A stretch of 64,000 nucleotides of DNA from Oscillospiraceae bacterium (GTDB lineage Bacteria; Bacillota; Clostridia; Saccharofermentanales; Saccharofermentanaceae): assembly GCA_902782125.1 (NCBI GenBank), contig CACZMA010000001.1, positions 176,441 through 240,440 on the forward strand. Direction: 5' to 3'. A program made the translations under genes and the position numbers. This document shows positions 18,082 through 27,573 of the stretch, piece by piece (within the stretch, counting starts at the first letter, position 1; each line of letters begins with the position of its first letter). Below the pieces are notes generated by a model. The model was not told the DNA's origin. It was given only the letters and a program-made list of their open reading frames with translations, and ran no database searches.

Positions 18082-18993
18082 TCACTCGCCGTCGGGCGCG
18101 CCCTCTCCGCGAGGGTCTGATGCGCTTTCGTTTGCGCCGTTATTGCCGGAAGATCTCTTGGGGCAGTTACGGCATCCGGACTTCATGTCGGAGTTCAGCG
18201 GCTCGAGTTCTGCCCAGGGGAACTTCTGGATCTCGGTCTCGTTCTCGCTCGTGAACTTGACGCTTATCATCTCTTCTATGTAGTTGACGTCGCAGACAAC
18301 GCCGACGCCTTCCGGTGTCCTTACACGCTTTCCCTGCTCGGGAAGTCTGTTGTGGGCATCCTCGTACGCTTCCTTCTCGAACTGCAGGCAGCACATGAGC
18401 CTTCCGCACGCACCGTTCAGCTTACCCGGGTTAAGGGACAGACCCTGCTGCCTTGCAAGCTTGAGGTTTACCGGCGCGAAATGATTCAGGAAACAGCAGC
18501 AGCACAGTTCTCTTCCGCAGATGCCGATGCCTCCGACGAGCTTTGCCTGATCTCTCGAACCTATCTGTCTGAGCTCGATCCTCGTGTGGAAGGCATAAGC
18601 CAGATCCTTGACCAGTTCTCTGAAGTCGACTCTGCCGTCAGCCGTGAAATAGAACACGACTTTCTTGCCGTCAAGCGTGAAGGCACAGTCAACGAGGTTC
18701 ATCTCGAGTTCTCTTCGCTCGATGAGCTCTCTGCACTTGACCATGGCATCCTTCTCTTTGGCGCACTTCTCGTCATATGCCTTGAGGTCTGCTTCAGTCG
18801 CGAGCCTCTTGATGGGAAGGATGTCCTTGACATCGCCTTCCAGGTCATATGGTTCTTCGCAGACATGAGCGAGGTCTATTCCCTGCTCTGTCTCTACGAT
18901 AACGCTGTCACCGATCCCGAGCGACAGTCCGCCTGTCGTAAATCTGTATGCCTTGCCGGCATCACGGAACCTGACATTAACTACTTTTGTCAT
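18082..18993 (-). CDS. ricT: PSP1/RicT family protein (YaaT-like)
   Basis: 303 residues. PSP1 domain with the Cys-rich block GICGRELCCCCFLNHF and GACGRLMCCLQFE (about residues 155-205). In Bacillus the Ric proteins carry 4Fe-4S clusters and stimulate RNase Y, biofilm formation and sporulation. Gene order tmk-holB-ricT is conserved in Firmicutes. The start overlaps the holB stop by 4 bases. The symbol rests on family and synteny, not on experiment. Confidence 0.88.
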   Translation of the reverse strand: MTKVVNVRFRDAGKAYRFTTGGLSLGIGDSVIVETEQGIDLAHVCEEPYDLEGDVKDILPIKRLATEADLKAYDEKCAKEKDAMVKCRELIERRELEMNLVDCAFTLDGKKVVFYFTADGRVDFRELVKDLAYAFHTRIELRQIGSRDQAKLVGGIGICGRELCCCCFLNHFAPVNLKLARQQGLSLNPGKLNGACGRLMCCLQFEKEAYEDAHNRLPEQGKRVRTPEGVGVVCDVNYIEEMISVKFTSENETEIQKFPWAELEPLNSDMKSGCRNCPKRSSGNNGANESASDPRGEGAPDGE

Positions 18994-19994
18994 CTCTTGA
19001 ACTCCTCATGTATTTTGATCATCAGAGCGCAGCACGCTCCGTCGTAATTTGTATTCACGCTTATCATCTTAACGAACTCGGTGACCGCCGCCTTGCATCT
19101 GCCGATAGCCACGGAATTGATGTGGCGGTTCTCGAGCGCGAACTTCCTAATCTTTGCTGCCGTCTCAGTCGCAGCTTCGCGGTCGGGATAGACATTGTAC
19201 ATCAGTATGTCTCCCAGGACCTTGAACATGATCTCTATTATGAGATCGGCATCCTTCTTGTTGTCTGCAAAGAATGCGCTTCCGTCAGTCAGTATGTCCG
19301 TATAGCTGTCGCTGCCGAGGCCCAGCAGGAGATCCGTTACTTCGCGGTTAAGCGAGATGTAGGAATCGTCTGACGTCATCGCCAGAGCCCTTCCGGGATT
19401 GCCTCCGCAGTATGAGCAGATGGTGCGGAGCGTATCTTCGTCTCCGGGTGCTTCGCGCAGCTTAAGGACGTCGTAGACCTCTTCTTCGGTATATCTCGAT
19501 ATCTTCAGCACTTCAGAGCGGGACAGTACCGTATCGAGGACATTGCCCGACAACGACGAGAGCAGGATGAAGGCAACGTTTGCAGGCGGCTCTTCTATGG
19601 ACTTGAGCAGGGCGTTCTGACCTGCCTCGGCCACATAGTCCATGTTGATGATGAACACCTTGTTCCTCGAGAACTGGGGCTTGACCACGCTGTCTGCGAC
19701 GATCTTCTCCCTTACGTCTGCGACCGGTATCATCTTGCCGTCGGAAGGCGCATCAACTCTCACTATATCCGGGGTCGTACCGCCTTCAAAATAGTTGCAG
19801 CAGCTACATTTTCCGCACGCACCGTCGTCATTCGGGTTCTCGCACATGAGTGCCTTGGCAAACTCCTCGGCAAAGGAGTGCTTGCCCATTCCTTTCGCGC
19901 CGGTAAGGATATAAGTGCCGGCGTGTCTGTGCCTCGCCTCTCCTGCCAGGATCGTCTTGAGCTTGTGCTGTCCGATAAGAGCCGTAAGTGCCAT
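18990..19994 (-). CDS. holB: DNA polymerase III subunit delta'
   Basis: 334 residues. AAA+ clamp-loader protein: P-loop GAKGMGKHS near residue 32, zinc module CGKCSCC (about 60-66), sensor-like SIEEPPANVAFILLSS with SRSEVLKI. The delta' subunit helps open the beta clamp. Follows tmk directly with no gap and overlaps ricT. Confidence 0.9.
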   Translation of the reverse strand: MALTALIGQHKLKTILAGEARHRHAGTYILTGAKGMGKHSFAEEFAKALMCENPNDDGACGKCSCCNYFEGGTTPDIVRVDAPSDGKMIPVADVREKIVADSVVKPQFSRNKVFIINMDYVAEAGQNALLKSIEEPPANVAFILLSSLSGNVLDTVLSRSEVLKISRYTEEEVYDVLKLREAPGDEDTLRTICSYCGGNPGRALAMTSDDSYISLNREVTDLLLGLGSDSYTDILTDGSAFFADNKKDADLIIEIMFKVLGDILMYNVYPDREAATETAAKIRKFALENRHINSVAIGRCKAAVTEFVKMISVNTNYDGACCALMIKIHEEFKR

Positions 19995-20624
19995 TTACAG
20001 CCTCTCTTCTACGGTCTTCTTGATATCTGCGAAGATCTCTTCGGGCGTCCTTCCGGCATCGACCACTACTATCCTGTCAAATGAGTCGGCGGCCTTAAGA
20101 TAACCGTTCCTGACGTTGCGCTGGAACTCGAGACCCAGAAGCTCCATGCGGTCGTCGGCCTCTCCTCTTCCCTTCCTTCTCGCATAAGCGTCTTCGACGC
20201 TCAGGTCCAGAAGGAATGTTATATCGGGCGCCAGGCCTGATGTGGCAATATCGTTAAGGGTAACGACCAGATCCTCGCCAAGGGATCTCGCGACGCCCTG
20301 GTAAGCAAAGGTCGAATCGTAGAACCTGTCGCAGATGACCGTGGTGCCGGCCTCTATCGCAGGCCTGATCTTCTCAGCTACGATCTGCGCACGGGCAGCC
20401 TCAAAGAGAAGGAGCTCTGCCTCAGGCGACATCTCGTTGTTCTCCTTATCAAGAAGGATCGACCTTATCTTCTCGCCGATCACGGTTCCGCCCGGTTCCC
20501 TCACGAGGAGGAAGGGCTTGCCGATGTCTTCGAGACAGGCGGTCAGGAGCCCTATCTGCGTGCTCTTGCCGCATCCGTCGATCCCTTCAAATGTTATGAA
20601 TAAACCTCTGTCCATCTTAGTCAA
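19995..20624 (-). CDS. tmk: Thymidylate kinase
   Basis: 209 residues. P-loop FEGIDGCGKST (about 10-20), DRFYDST (dTMP-binding, about 99-105) and the LID region ARRKGRGEADDRME. Phosphorylates dTMP to dTDP. Upstream of holB; its start lies inside the end of the preceding basic protein gene. Confidence 0.95.
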   Translation of the reverse strand: MTKMDRGLFITFEGIDGCGKSTQIGLLTACLEDIGKPFLLVREPGGTVIGEKIRSILLDKENNEMSPEAELLLFEAARAQIVAEKIRPAIEAGTTVICDRFYDSTFAYQGVARSLGEDLVVTLNDIATSGLAPDITFLLDLSVEDAYARRKGRGEADDRMELLGLEFQRNVRNGYLKAADSFDRIVVVDAGRTPEEIFADIKKTVEERL

Positions 20625-21006
20625 GGCTGATGTTCTTCATGGCAGCGATATCGAGATAGATCTCCTTGGTTATCCTCGCGTTCTCGCTCCTGATATCCTC
20701 GACTGTCTCTTCGCGCTTCTTGACGGGCATGGAAGGCTTCGGGCTGTCCTGGAACTGACTCTGATTCTCACGGGGCTGCTTTGGACCTCTGTTACGGTCT
20801 CTTCTCTGATAGCCGTCCCTGGGCTTCTTGTTCTGTCTTCCTTCGCCGTTCTCGCGCTTGCCCTGCTGTTTATTCTCAGCGCCGCCCGCACGGTTGTTGT
20901 TATTGCCGCCGTTCTTGGGGCCGTTATAGCGCTTCTTTCTGTGGTTCCTGTTGTTATTGCGTCCGCCGTTCTGGGGCTTCTCTGCGCCCGTTACATTCTC
21001 AGCCAT
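20617..21006 (-). CDS. Low-complexity basic protein, likely RNA-binding tail type
   Basis: 129 residues from an ATG with GGAGG five bases upstream. Residues 1-90 are almost entirely Asn, Gly, Arg, Lys and Gln (NNNRNHRKKR, GGNNNNRAGG), predicted disordered and strongly positive. Only the last 35 residues look helical (EETVEDIRSENARITKEIYL). No family recognised. Its stop overlaps the tmk start, so it is in the tmk-holB-ricT operon. The RNA-binding idea is only composition-based. Confidence 0.7.
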   Translation of the reverse strand: MAENVTGAEKPQNGGRNNNRNHRKKRYNGPKNGGNNNNRAGGAENKQQGKRENGEGRQNKKPRDGYQRRDRNRGPKQPRENQSQFQDSPKPSMPVKKREETVEDIRSENARITKEIYLDIAAMKNISLD

Positions 21007-21072
21007 GCAATCCTCCAATAAACATACTTATCCGATTTTAACGCCTTATTATAAACTTTAGATGTGAATAAC

Positions 21073-21537
21073 TCAAATGCCGTCCGGCAGGCGCCTGATC
21101 GCCTTGTCTTCCGGAATGGGCACGCCGATATCTGTAAGCTCGGACATCGGTGCGAGCACAAAGGCGCGCTCCGTATACCTCGGATGGGGTATCGTAAGGC
21201 GTTCGGTATCCATCGTGAGATCGCCGTAAGTGATGATGTCTATGTCAAGCGTCCTCGGGCCCCAGTGAATGGTCCTCTCCCTGTGAAATTCCTGCTCTAT
21301 GCTCTGGGTAAGATCCAGAAGTTCGAGAGGCTCAAGCGTCGTCTCAAAGCTCACGCAGGTATTAAGGAACCACGCCTGGTCTTCATAGCCCACCGGCTCG
21401 GTCTCGTAGTAGGAAGCCCTCTTAAGATCCGTTATCTCGGAAGACGCTTCGAGTATGGCTATGGCGCCGTCTATCGTCTTACGTCTGTCACCCATGTTCG
21501 AGCCAAGAGACAGGATGCAAAAGGCCTTATCTTCCAC
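21073..21537 (-). CDS. folK: 2-amino-4-hydroxy-6-hydroxymethyldihydropteridine pyrophosphokinase
   Basis: 154 residues; starts with GTG behind a GAGGA site. Blocks SLGSNMGDRRKTIDGAI, YETEPVGY, RTIHWGPRTLDIDII (ATP- and Mg-binding Asp pair) and HPRYTERAFVLAPM are diagnostic. Transfers pyrophosphate to the pterin in folate synthesis. Last gene of the folE-folP-folB-folK operon; overlaps folB. Confidence 0.95.
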   Translation of the reverse strand: MEDKAFCILSLGSNMGDRRKTIDGAIAILEASSEITDLKRASYYETEPVGYEDQAWFLNTCVSFETTLEPLELLDLTQSIEQEFHRERTIHWGPRTLDIDIITYGDLTMDTERLTIPHPRYTERAFVLAPMSELTDIGVPIPEDKAIRRLPDGI

Positions 21538-21886
21538 GCTCTATCCTCACCTGCATCGTCTCGAAGATCCCGTCCACCGGAGCGTCGGGCTTGGACACGG
21601 TAACGGCGGTCTTAACGCACTCGGGAGCGTAATCGAGTATCACGTCGCAGATCTTCTTTGCCAGGTGCTCGATAAGATCGCTCCTGTCGTTCTCGACGAG
21701 TTCTCTTATAAGTGCATAGAGCTCCGCGTAATTCGTCGTATCTTCGAGCCTGTCAGTTTCGGCACCCCTGATCTCATCGTAGAAGAGCTCTGCCGTGACC
21801 GTGAACAGCTGGCCGTTCTCCTTCTCTTCAGGAAGGACTCCGGTATGCCCGAAGAAATCCATGTTCTTAAGGGTTATAACGTCCAT
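21527..21886 (-). CDS. folB: Dihydroneopterin aldolase
   Basis: 119 residues from the ATG one base after the folP stop. Family marks: FFGHTGVLPEEKENGQLF at the N-terminus (GxxxEE) and the C-terminal VSKPDAPVDGIFETM with the catalytic Lys. Converts 7,8-dihydroneopterin to the hydroxymethyl pterin. An upstream start that would extend into folP is less likely. Confidence 0.92.
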   Translation of the reverse strand: MDVITLKNMDFFGHTGVLPEEKENGQLFTVTAELFYDEIRGAETDRLEDTTNYAELYALIRELVENDRSDLIEHLAKKICDVILDYAPECVKTAVTVSKPDAPVDGIFETMQVRIERGR

Positions 21887-21887
21887 A

Positions 21888-22775
21888 TTACTGCCCTGCG
21901 AAAATGTTATACGCATAGATCGTCATGTCGCATCCGTCCAGCTGCTGGCGGGTGTTCTTGACATCGTGCACGCGCACGATGGAAGCGCCGGAAGATACCG
22001 CGGTGCAGGCAAGTCCTATGGAGACGTTGTCTATGTACTTGCCGTCCACGCCTTCAGAGGAGAACATGCGGACGACACGCTTTCGGGAGCCGCCGTAAAG
22101 AACGGGATACTTGCCGCCCATGCCGAACTGCATTATGCCCGAAGTAAGTGCCAGGTCCTGCAGCCTCGACGTGCCGAAGCCGATGCCCGGATCCGTTATG
22201 ATCCTGTCGTCAGAGATGCCGCTTTCGTTCGCGAGCCTGATGCTCTCCTTGACATAGTTGATGCCTTCGGTGAGGTCGTCTGCGCGGAAGTCGGTCGCGC
22301 CCTTGTCGATGAACCTCCTGTTGTACATGAGGACGACTGCCGCGCCTGAATCTGCTGCGGTCTTCGCCATCTTCGGATCTGCCTTCAGGCCTGATACGTC
22401 GTTTATGATGTTCGCACCTGCCTTAACGGCAGCCTCTGCCACGTCAGACTTGGTGGTGTCAACGGAGATGATGACGTCCAGCTCCCTGCGTATAAGCTCG
22501 ATCGCGGGGATGACCCGCTCCTTCTCGACGTCAGTTGTCACGGGAGTATATCCGGGCCTTGTGGACTCGCCTCCGACATCGATTATGTCGGCGCCCTGCT
22601 CGACCATCTCTTTCGCGTGCTCCAGGGCCTTCTCGGGTGTATCGTACATGCCTCCGTCGGAGAAAGAGTCGGGCGTAACGTTAAGTATGCCCATTACGAA
22701 TGTCTTCTTACCGAAGACGAGCTCTTTGTCTCCGCACTTGATGGTTCCTGCAAATCTTCCGTCCGGACTAATCAT
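21888..22775 (-). CDS. folP: Dihydropteroate synthase
   Basis: 295 residues from an ATG preceded by GGGAGGATAAGG. TIM-barrel synthase with MGILNVTPDSFSDGG, DVGGESTRPGY, NDVSGL and the C-terminal RVHDV. Condenses pABA with the pterin pyrophosphate; the target of sulfonamides. Starts 4 bases after the folE stop. Confidence 0.95.
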   Translation of the reverse strand: MISPDGRFAGTIKCGDKELVFGKKTFVMGILNVTPDSFSDGGMYDTPEKALEHAKEMVEQGADIIDVGGESTRPGYTPVTTDVEKERVIPAIELIRRELDVIISVDTTKSDVAEAAVKAGANIINDVSGLKADPKMAKTAADSGAAVVLMYNRRFIDKGATDFRADDLTEGINYVKESIRLANESGISDDRIITDPGIGFGTSRLQDLALTSGIMQFGMGGKYPVLYGGSRKRVVRMFSSEGVDGKYIDNVSIGLACTAVSSGASIVRVHDVKNTRQQLDGCDMTIYAYNIFAGQ

Positions 22776-22779
22776 TCCC

Positions 22780-23403
22780 TTATCCTCCCAGTCTTTGCCT
22801 GTTGATGAGCGCGAGCGCTTCATTCCTTGTGCGGGCGTCGGTCCTGCAGCCTCCTCTCATGGCGGAAGTTACAGTCTTCGAACCCGGCTTTCTTATTCCT
22901 CTCATCGTCATGCAGAGATGCTCTGCTTCGATTATGACGCATACGGATCTCGCGTCCACCGCCTCGGTGATCTTGTCTGCGATCTCGGATGTGAGACGCT
23001 CCTGAAGCTGCGGCTTACGAGACAGAGTATCGACGATCCTCGCGACCTTGGACAGGCCTAGGATCTTGCCGTCTCTCGGGATATAGACGACGTGTGCCTT
23101 GCCGTGAAAAGGCAGCAGGTGATGCTCGCACATCGAATAGAACGGGATATCGCCGATGAGGATCATCTCGTCGTTGCCTTCCTCGTGGAAGACCTTGATG
23201 TCCTTGGAGATGTCCCTGTGAAGGCCCGAGAAGATCTCGGCATACATCCTTGCAACGCGCTGGGGCGTCTCCCGGATGCCTTCCCTTGTGGTGTCTTCTC
23301 CTATCGCCTCAAGGATCTCTCTGACCGCATTCTCGATCTTCGGGAGATCCATGTTCTGACGGCTCTCTATCGGAAGTGCTTCATCGTTGTCGTAATCGTA
23401 CAT
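22780..23403 (-). CDS. folE: GTP cyclohydrolase I (FolE)
   Basis: 207 residues. Zinc and active-site blocks [39 protein letters not shown] and GVCVI-like [17 protein letters not shown] carry the conserved Cys and His residues. First enzyme of the pterin branch of folate synthesis and first gene of the fol operon. Confidence 0.96.
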   Translation of the reverse strand: MYDYDNDEALPIESRQNMDLPKIENAVREILEAIGEDTTREGIRETPQRVARMYAEIFSGLHRDISKDIKVFHEEGNDEMILIGDIPFYSMCEHHLLPFHGKAHVVYIPRDGKILGLSKVARIVDTLSRKPQLQERLTSEIADKITEAVDARSVCVIIEAEHLCMTMRGIRKPGSKTVTSAMRGGCRTDARTRNEALALINRQRLGG

Positions 23404-23418
23404 TTATGCTTTTTCCTC

Positions 23419-24408
23419 TCACTTCATGTGTTCTTTTCTGTATTCCATCGGGGTCTTGCCCATCAGCTTCCTGAACGCGACGTTGAACCTCTGCGGCGAT
23501 GAGAAGCCCGACTGTACTGCGATCGATGAGACCTTGATCTCGTTGTTCTCGAGGAGTTCACACGCCTTCTCGATCCTCTTGCGCATCAGGTAGTTCATCG
23601 GGCTGATGCCGAGCTCATCCTTGAACGCTCTCGTAAAATATCCCTGGCTCAGGAAGACATACTGCGCAGCTTCCGCCACGGTTATACCCTGCTCGAAATT
23701 CTCATCCATATACTGCCTTGCGATCTTGACGAGCTCTCTTGCCTTGCCGTTCTTTACTCTCAGGTTCTCCTCCCACTCGTTGCGCATCGCACGGGACAGG
23801 TGGATCATGAGCTCTACGGTAAGGGTATGGATCATGAACTCCTTGGCATATCTGTCGCCGGCCTTCTCGTCGACGATCTGCTCTGCCAGGATAGATATTT
23901 CCTTCTTCTCGCTTCCGTTGACGAGGAAGAACGGCTGCCTTGCCATCTCGTTGTCTTCCGTGATACCGAGGTCCGCGAACTGCAGGAAGTTCTCCAGCGG
24001 GATCTGCGCCATCGATCCGGGGATCATGACCGTAGGTCCGGCGCTGTTGTTCTTTATTCCGGAAGTAACGTCAGTTGCGGCGGAATTGCCGAGCTCCTTA
24101 ACGTCGTGAACGAATCCGAAGTAGAGGTTGAACATATCCGCCTTACGCGACTTGATCGTAATCTTGTGCTTAACGAGCGGCCTTATGATGAGGATCTTGC
24201 CCTTGTCCAGGCTGATCGTCTCGCCGTTGATCACAGCATCGATGCGGCCCTCTCTTAAGTAGAGGAGCTCATGCGAATTGTGATAGCTGATCTCCGGCAG
24301 GGATGCCGAAGTATCGTATGTATGCTCGATGCCTTCAATTACGACCGGCACCGAACCTGATGCAGAGATAACACCGTCTACTATCTCGGGAAGCAATTTG
24401 TCGAACAT
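23419..24408 (-). CDS. AraC family transcriptional regulator
   Basis: 329 residues from an ATG with a GGGCAGG site. N-terminal cupin-like sensor (about 15-110: HNSHELLYLREGRID, KGKILIIRPLVKH) and C-terminal double helix-turn-helix (about 225-325), with the AraC signature QSGFSSPQRFNVAFRKLMGKTPMEYR. AraC regulators of this layout usually sense sugars and control carbohydrate genes. It starts 10 bases after the stop of the esterase-like gene, so they form a unit. Confidence 0.92.
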   Translation of the reverse strand: MFDKLLPEIVDGVISASGSVPVVIEGIEHTYDTSASLPEISYHNSHELLYLREGRIDAVINGETISLDKGKILIIRPLVKHKITIKSRKADMFNLYFGFVHDVKELGNSAATDVTSGIKNNSAGPTVMIPGSMAQIPLENFLQFADLGITEDNEMARQPFFLVNGSEKKEISILAEQIVDEKAGDRYAKEFMIHTLTVELMIHLSRAMRNEWEENLRVKNGKARELVKIARQYMDENFEQGITVAEAAQYVFLSQGYFTRAFKDELGISPMNYLMRKRIEKACELLENNEIKVSSIAVQSGFSSPQRFNVAFRKLMGKTPMEYRKEHMK

Positions 24409-24418
24409 ACACCTGCCC

Positions 24419-26680
24419 TCACACAAAACTTATGCTGTCAATGTAGATCTCGCCGTTGCGGTCTGAATCTTCGATATATATCTTGAGGCTCGTCAGGCTT
24501 ATCGGACCTTCCTCCTCGTAGTCGAGCGTGACTGTCTGCCACGTGAGCTGCTGCTTGATGTCAGCCTCGCCGAAACCTTCGACTATGAGCTTCTTGTGCT
24601 TCTGCTCGGGGTTGAAGATCGTGAGCTGTATCTTGTCTCTTCCGTACACTTCGATCGGAGCGAACAGAGATGCGTACATGAGGCAAGGCTCGAATCCGAA
24701 CAGCGACTTATCGGTCTCGTATCTGATCCTGAGCGATGCCGAACCGGTGAGCTTATGCATGTTGTCCACGGAGATTATGCCGTTGCCCTTGAATGTCCTG
24801 TAGATCTTAAGGACCTCGAAGTCCGAATCTGCCGTAGCCTTGCCGACGAACTCGAGGCTGTCGCAGTGCGTGAAGCTCAGATCGGGCGCGAAGTACGCCG
24901 GATCCCTGTCGAACCTGAAAGGCAGCACCGGAAGGTCTTCGCCGTTCCTTAGAGTCGCGTCATGCGGGAACGGAGTGAAGCCGTATGTGATGCTTACCGG
25001 TTCTTCGATATCGTCTCTCCAGACCATTACGCACATGCCGTAGAGGCACTTGGCGTGAGCCGGATAGAAGATCCTGTCCTCGCCTGCTATCGCAAATCCC
25101 GTGATCTCTGAAGCCGCATCAGACACCTTGAATCCGCTGTTAAGGTTAGAGAACCTGATGATCCTCTTGTTGCCTGCGATCTCTATGTCGTTGGGCTCGG
25201 GTGAGGACTTGGACATCTTGGGTGAGAAGTGGATTCCCAATGCGATGGTCGCGAGCCTCGTGCCGAGCGTGAAGCTTATCGTCTTGTCCGGCAGCAGCAG
25301 GTCATGCAGGCTTACGATACCCGAAGGCATCTGCAGCATCTTGGTGAACGCCACTATGTTCTCGTTGAACTCGAGCACGCCGTAAGGGTCCGAGAAATCA
25401 ACGTCGTTAGGATGCATTGCCACGAACAGCGCGGACGGCATCTGCTCGTCATCGTACACATTCTTCGGCTCGAAAACTTCCGCCAGAGTCGTCATCAGAC
25501 CCATCAGCATCAGGTCATATCTGCCGAACCGGAGTTCGCCCGCATTAGGCGAGAAGCAGAAGCCTCTTACGCCCAGTCCCCTTAACGGGTAGAGCTTCGT
25601 CCTGTAGAGCGTGGACATCCTGAATTTCGGGCTGATGTAATTCTTCTCGTCTTCTTCCCTGCTCTTCTTCTGGTAGGAGCCGCCCTTGTCCTTGAGCATG
25701 TCGAAGTCGAGCTGCTGCGCGCTCGAATAAGTTATGTTCTCCTTGTGTCCCTTGGACGAATTAAGCGTGCTCGAAGATGAGGTCGGGAAGTCCAGTTCCG
25801 GCTTGGCAACGTCATCCGGGTCTTCGCCCTTGAGTCTCTTGACTTCGTCAGCAAGGCCTATGTCGATGTCGCCAATCGCGTTGACGTCCTTAAGTTCCTT
25901 CTCGAGGTCGTTCGCTTTCTCGCGTCTTCTGTCGATCTCGAGGAGCTTCTTGTATCCTTCGTCATCCAGGTACAGGCCCATGAGCATGCAGTCATACTTC
26001 AAGGCCTCGACGCTGTCCATCGCAGAAGGCGATATCCAGTTGATTATCGTGGAATCGGCGTAGGACAGATCCACGACGCCTACCGGATATGAGATCTGAT
26101 CCGACAGCGTATATGCGAAAGAGAATGCCGAAGAAGATACGTCGGCAAGCTCAGTTGTGTCAGTTACCTTGATCCAGTGAGCATCCTTAAGATGGTCCTT
26201 AGGCTCTTCGGAGTAGATGGTCTCATCCTTCTCGAGTCCGCTCCTCGAGGGCGTGAAGAATCTCAGATAGTTCATGACCCTTCTCTTGAGGGGCGTCTTG
26301 GTCGCGTTGGCATCCTTCATGGGCACCGACAGGAAATCGGAACCCAGGAACACCCAAACGTCGCCGCATCTGATATCCGATAAGACGATCTGGTCCGTGA
26401 GGCATTTGAAAGTGAATGTGTAAGTATCCGAAGACGCCTTGTACGCAGGCATCTTGAAGCTGAAGTCGCCTCTGGAGTTTGTCGTGGTCTCCAGGCTTAA
26501 GATGACACCGTAATCGGTATCGAGCTTGGATACCTTACGGCCGTCCGTAGGGTCCTTCTTGACTTCGAAAGTGATGGTGGCACTGGGGGCTGCCTTACCT
26601 CTGATAGTGATCTCTATCCCCTGCTGGAATACAGCCTTATCGCTGAGCCAGCTCGTCAAAACTATCGGATTGATCTGCAT
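24419..26680 (-). CDS. Sialate O-acetylesterase-like protein with lost catalytic motifs
   Basis: 753 residues, no signal peptide. The overall layout follows the SGNH-type sialate O-acetylesterases: N-terminal VFQQG strand domain, CGDVWVFLGSDFLSVPM (106-121) where active enzymes have GQSNMEWP, RGLGVRGFCFSPNAGE (367-382) where they have a WYQGESN block, and LLLPDKTISFTLGTRLATIAL (461-481, where DxHP is expected). The nucleophile Ser position holds Asp115 and the catalytic Asp-His pair is not present. Residues about 250-345 are an unusual charged insertion. A C-terminal jelly-roll-like domain (about 600-753) may bind carbohydrate. Probably a sugar-binding pseudoenzyme; family call moderate. Confidence 0.65.
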   Translation of the reverse strand: MQINPIVLTSWLSDKAVFQQGIEITIRGKAAPSATITFEVKKDPTDGRKVSKLDTDYGVILSLETTTNSRGDFSFKMPAYKASSDTYTFTFKCLTDQIVLSDIRCGDVWVFLGSDFLSVPMKDANATKTPLKRRVMNYLRFFTPSRSGLEKDETIYSEEPKDHLKDAHWIKVTDTTELADVSSSAFSFAYTLSDQISYPVGVVDLSYADSTIINWISPSAMDSVEALKYDCMLMGLYLDDEGYKKLLEIDRRREKANDLEKELKDVNAIGDIDIGLADEVKRLKGEDPDDVAKPELDFPTSSSSTLNSSKGHKENITYSSAQQLDFDMLKDKGGSYQKKSREEDEKNYISPKFRMSTLYRTKLYPLRGLGVRGFCFSPNAGELRFGRYDLMLMGLMTTLAEVFEPKNVYDDEQMPSALFVAMHPNDVDFSDPYGVLEFNENIVAFTKMLQMPSGIVSLHDLLLPDKTISFTLGTRLATIALGIHFSPKMSKSSPEPNDIEIAGNKRIIRFSNLNSGFKVSDAASEITGFAIAGEDRIFYPAHAKCLYGMCVMVWRDDIEEPVSITYGFTPFPHDATLRNGEDLPVLPFRFDRDPAYFAPDLSFTHCDSLEFVGKATADSDFEVLKIYRTFKGNGIISVDNMHKLTGSASLRIRYETDKSLFGFEPCLMYASLFAPIEVYGRDKIQLTIFNPEQKHKKLIVEGFGEADIKQQLTWQTVTLDYEEEGPISLTSLKIYIEDSDRNGEIYIDSISFV

Positions 26681-26722
26681 TCACATTACCTCTCTTAATA
26701 AATAAGACAGTAACATTATACA

Positions 26723-27511
26723 TCAGACTTCGCCAACTATAACCTTAATTCCTCTTTCTCTGCACTCATTGAGGATAGCCTCGGGTGCGCCGGAATCCGT
26801 GACGAGATATTCGATCCTGTCAGTCTCAAGGAAGTTCGATGTGGAATCGAACCCGACCTTGGTCGAATCGATGAGAGCCACGATATGCTTTGCCCTCTCG
26901 GCACACATCCTCTTGAGCTCGAGCTCGTAGAAGTTGTTGCCGGTAAGGCCGGATGTCAGCGAGAAGCCGTTGCCGGACACAAAATAGTAGTCGGCCGAGA
27001 GCCTTCCGATCATCTCCTTGCTGAGAACGCCCTCGATGGAACCCGAGTGGGGCCTGAGCATTCCGCCGATGATTATTATCGTCTTGAAGTTGTTGTATCT
27101 CTGAAGTTCCATCGCCGTGTGGATGCCGTTGGTAATGACCGTCACGCCCTTCGCCTTCTTCAGGAACGGGATCATGTGATAAGTCGTGGAACTTGCATCC
27201 ATGAAGATGGTGCTGCCGCTCGGTACGAGCTCCGCGGCCTTCCTGCCGATCGCATTCTTGAGAGGAACGTGCTGGACCGAACGGACCATGTAATTCTCTC
27301 CGCCGGAGAGCTGCTTGGGCTTAGCCGGGAGCCTGATGCCGCCGTGGAACCTTATGATTGCACCGTCGTGCTCCAATGCCCTTATATCGGTCCTTATCGT
27401 CGAACCCGTGACGCCCAGCATCTCGGACAGTTCTACTGTCTTGATCTCATGCTCGCGTTCAAGGATATCGAGGATCTTCTTACGTCTGTCTGTATCGTTC
27501 GTTTCTTTCAT
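26723..27511 (-). CDS. DeoR family transcriptional regulator
   Basis: 262 residues. N-terminal winged helix (about 8-62: KKILDILEREHEIKTVELSEM, GVTGSTIRTDIRALEHDG) and C-terminal sugar-phosphate isomerase-like sensor (about 80-255; IFMDASSTTYHMIPFL, VITNGIHTAMEL, IGGMLRPHSGS). DeoR-type repressors respond to sugar phosphates. It stands 42 bases upstream of the esterase-like gene on the same strand and may control it. Confidence 0.93.
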   Translation of the reverse strand: MKETNDTDRRKKILDILEREHEIKTVELSEMLGVTGSTIRTDIRALEHDGAIIRFHGGIRLPAKPKQLSGGENYMVRSVQHVPLKNAIGRKAAELVPSGSTIFMDASSTTYHMIPFLKKAKGVTVITNGIHTAMELQRYNNFKTIIIIGGMLRPHSGSIEGVLSKEMIGRLSADYYFVSGNGFSLTSGLTGNNFYELELKRMCAERAKHIVALIDSTKVGFDSTSNFLETDRIEYLVTDSGAPEAILNECRERGIKVIVGEV

Positions 27512-27573
27512 ATGAAAATATTATCAAGTGAAAAATCGGGTGTCAACTTACCCGTGCCTTTCATTTGAAATCA

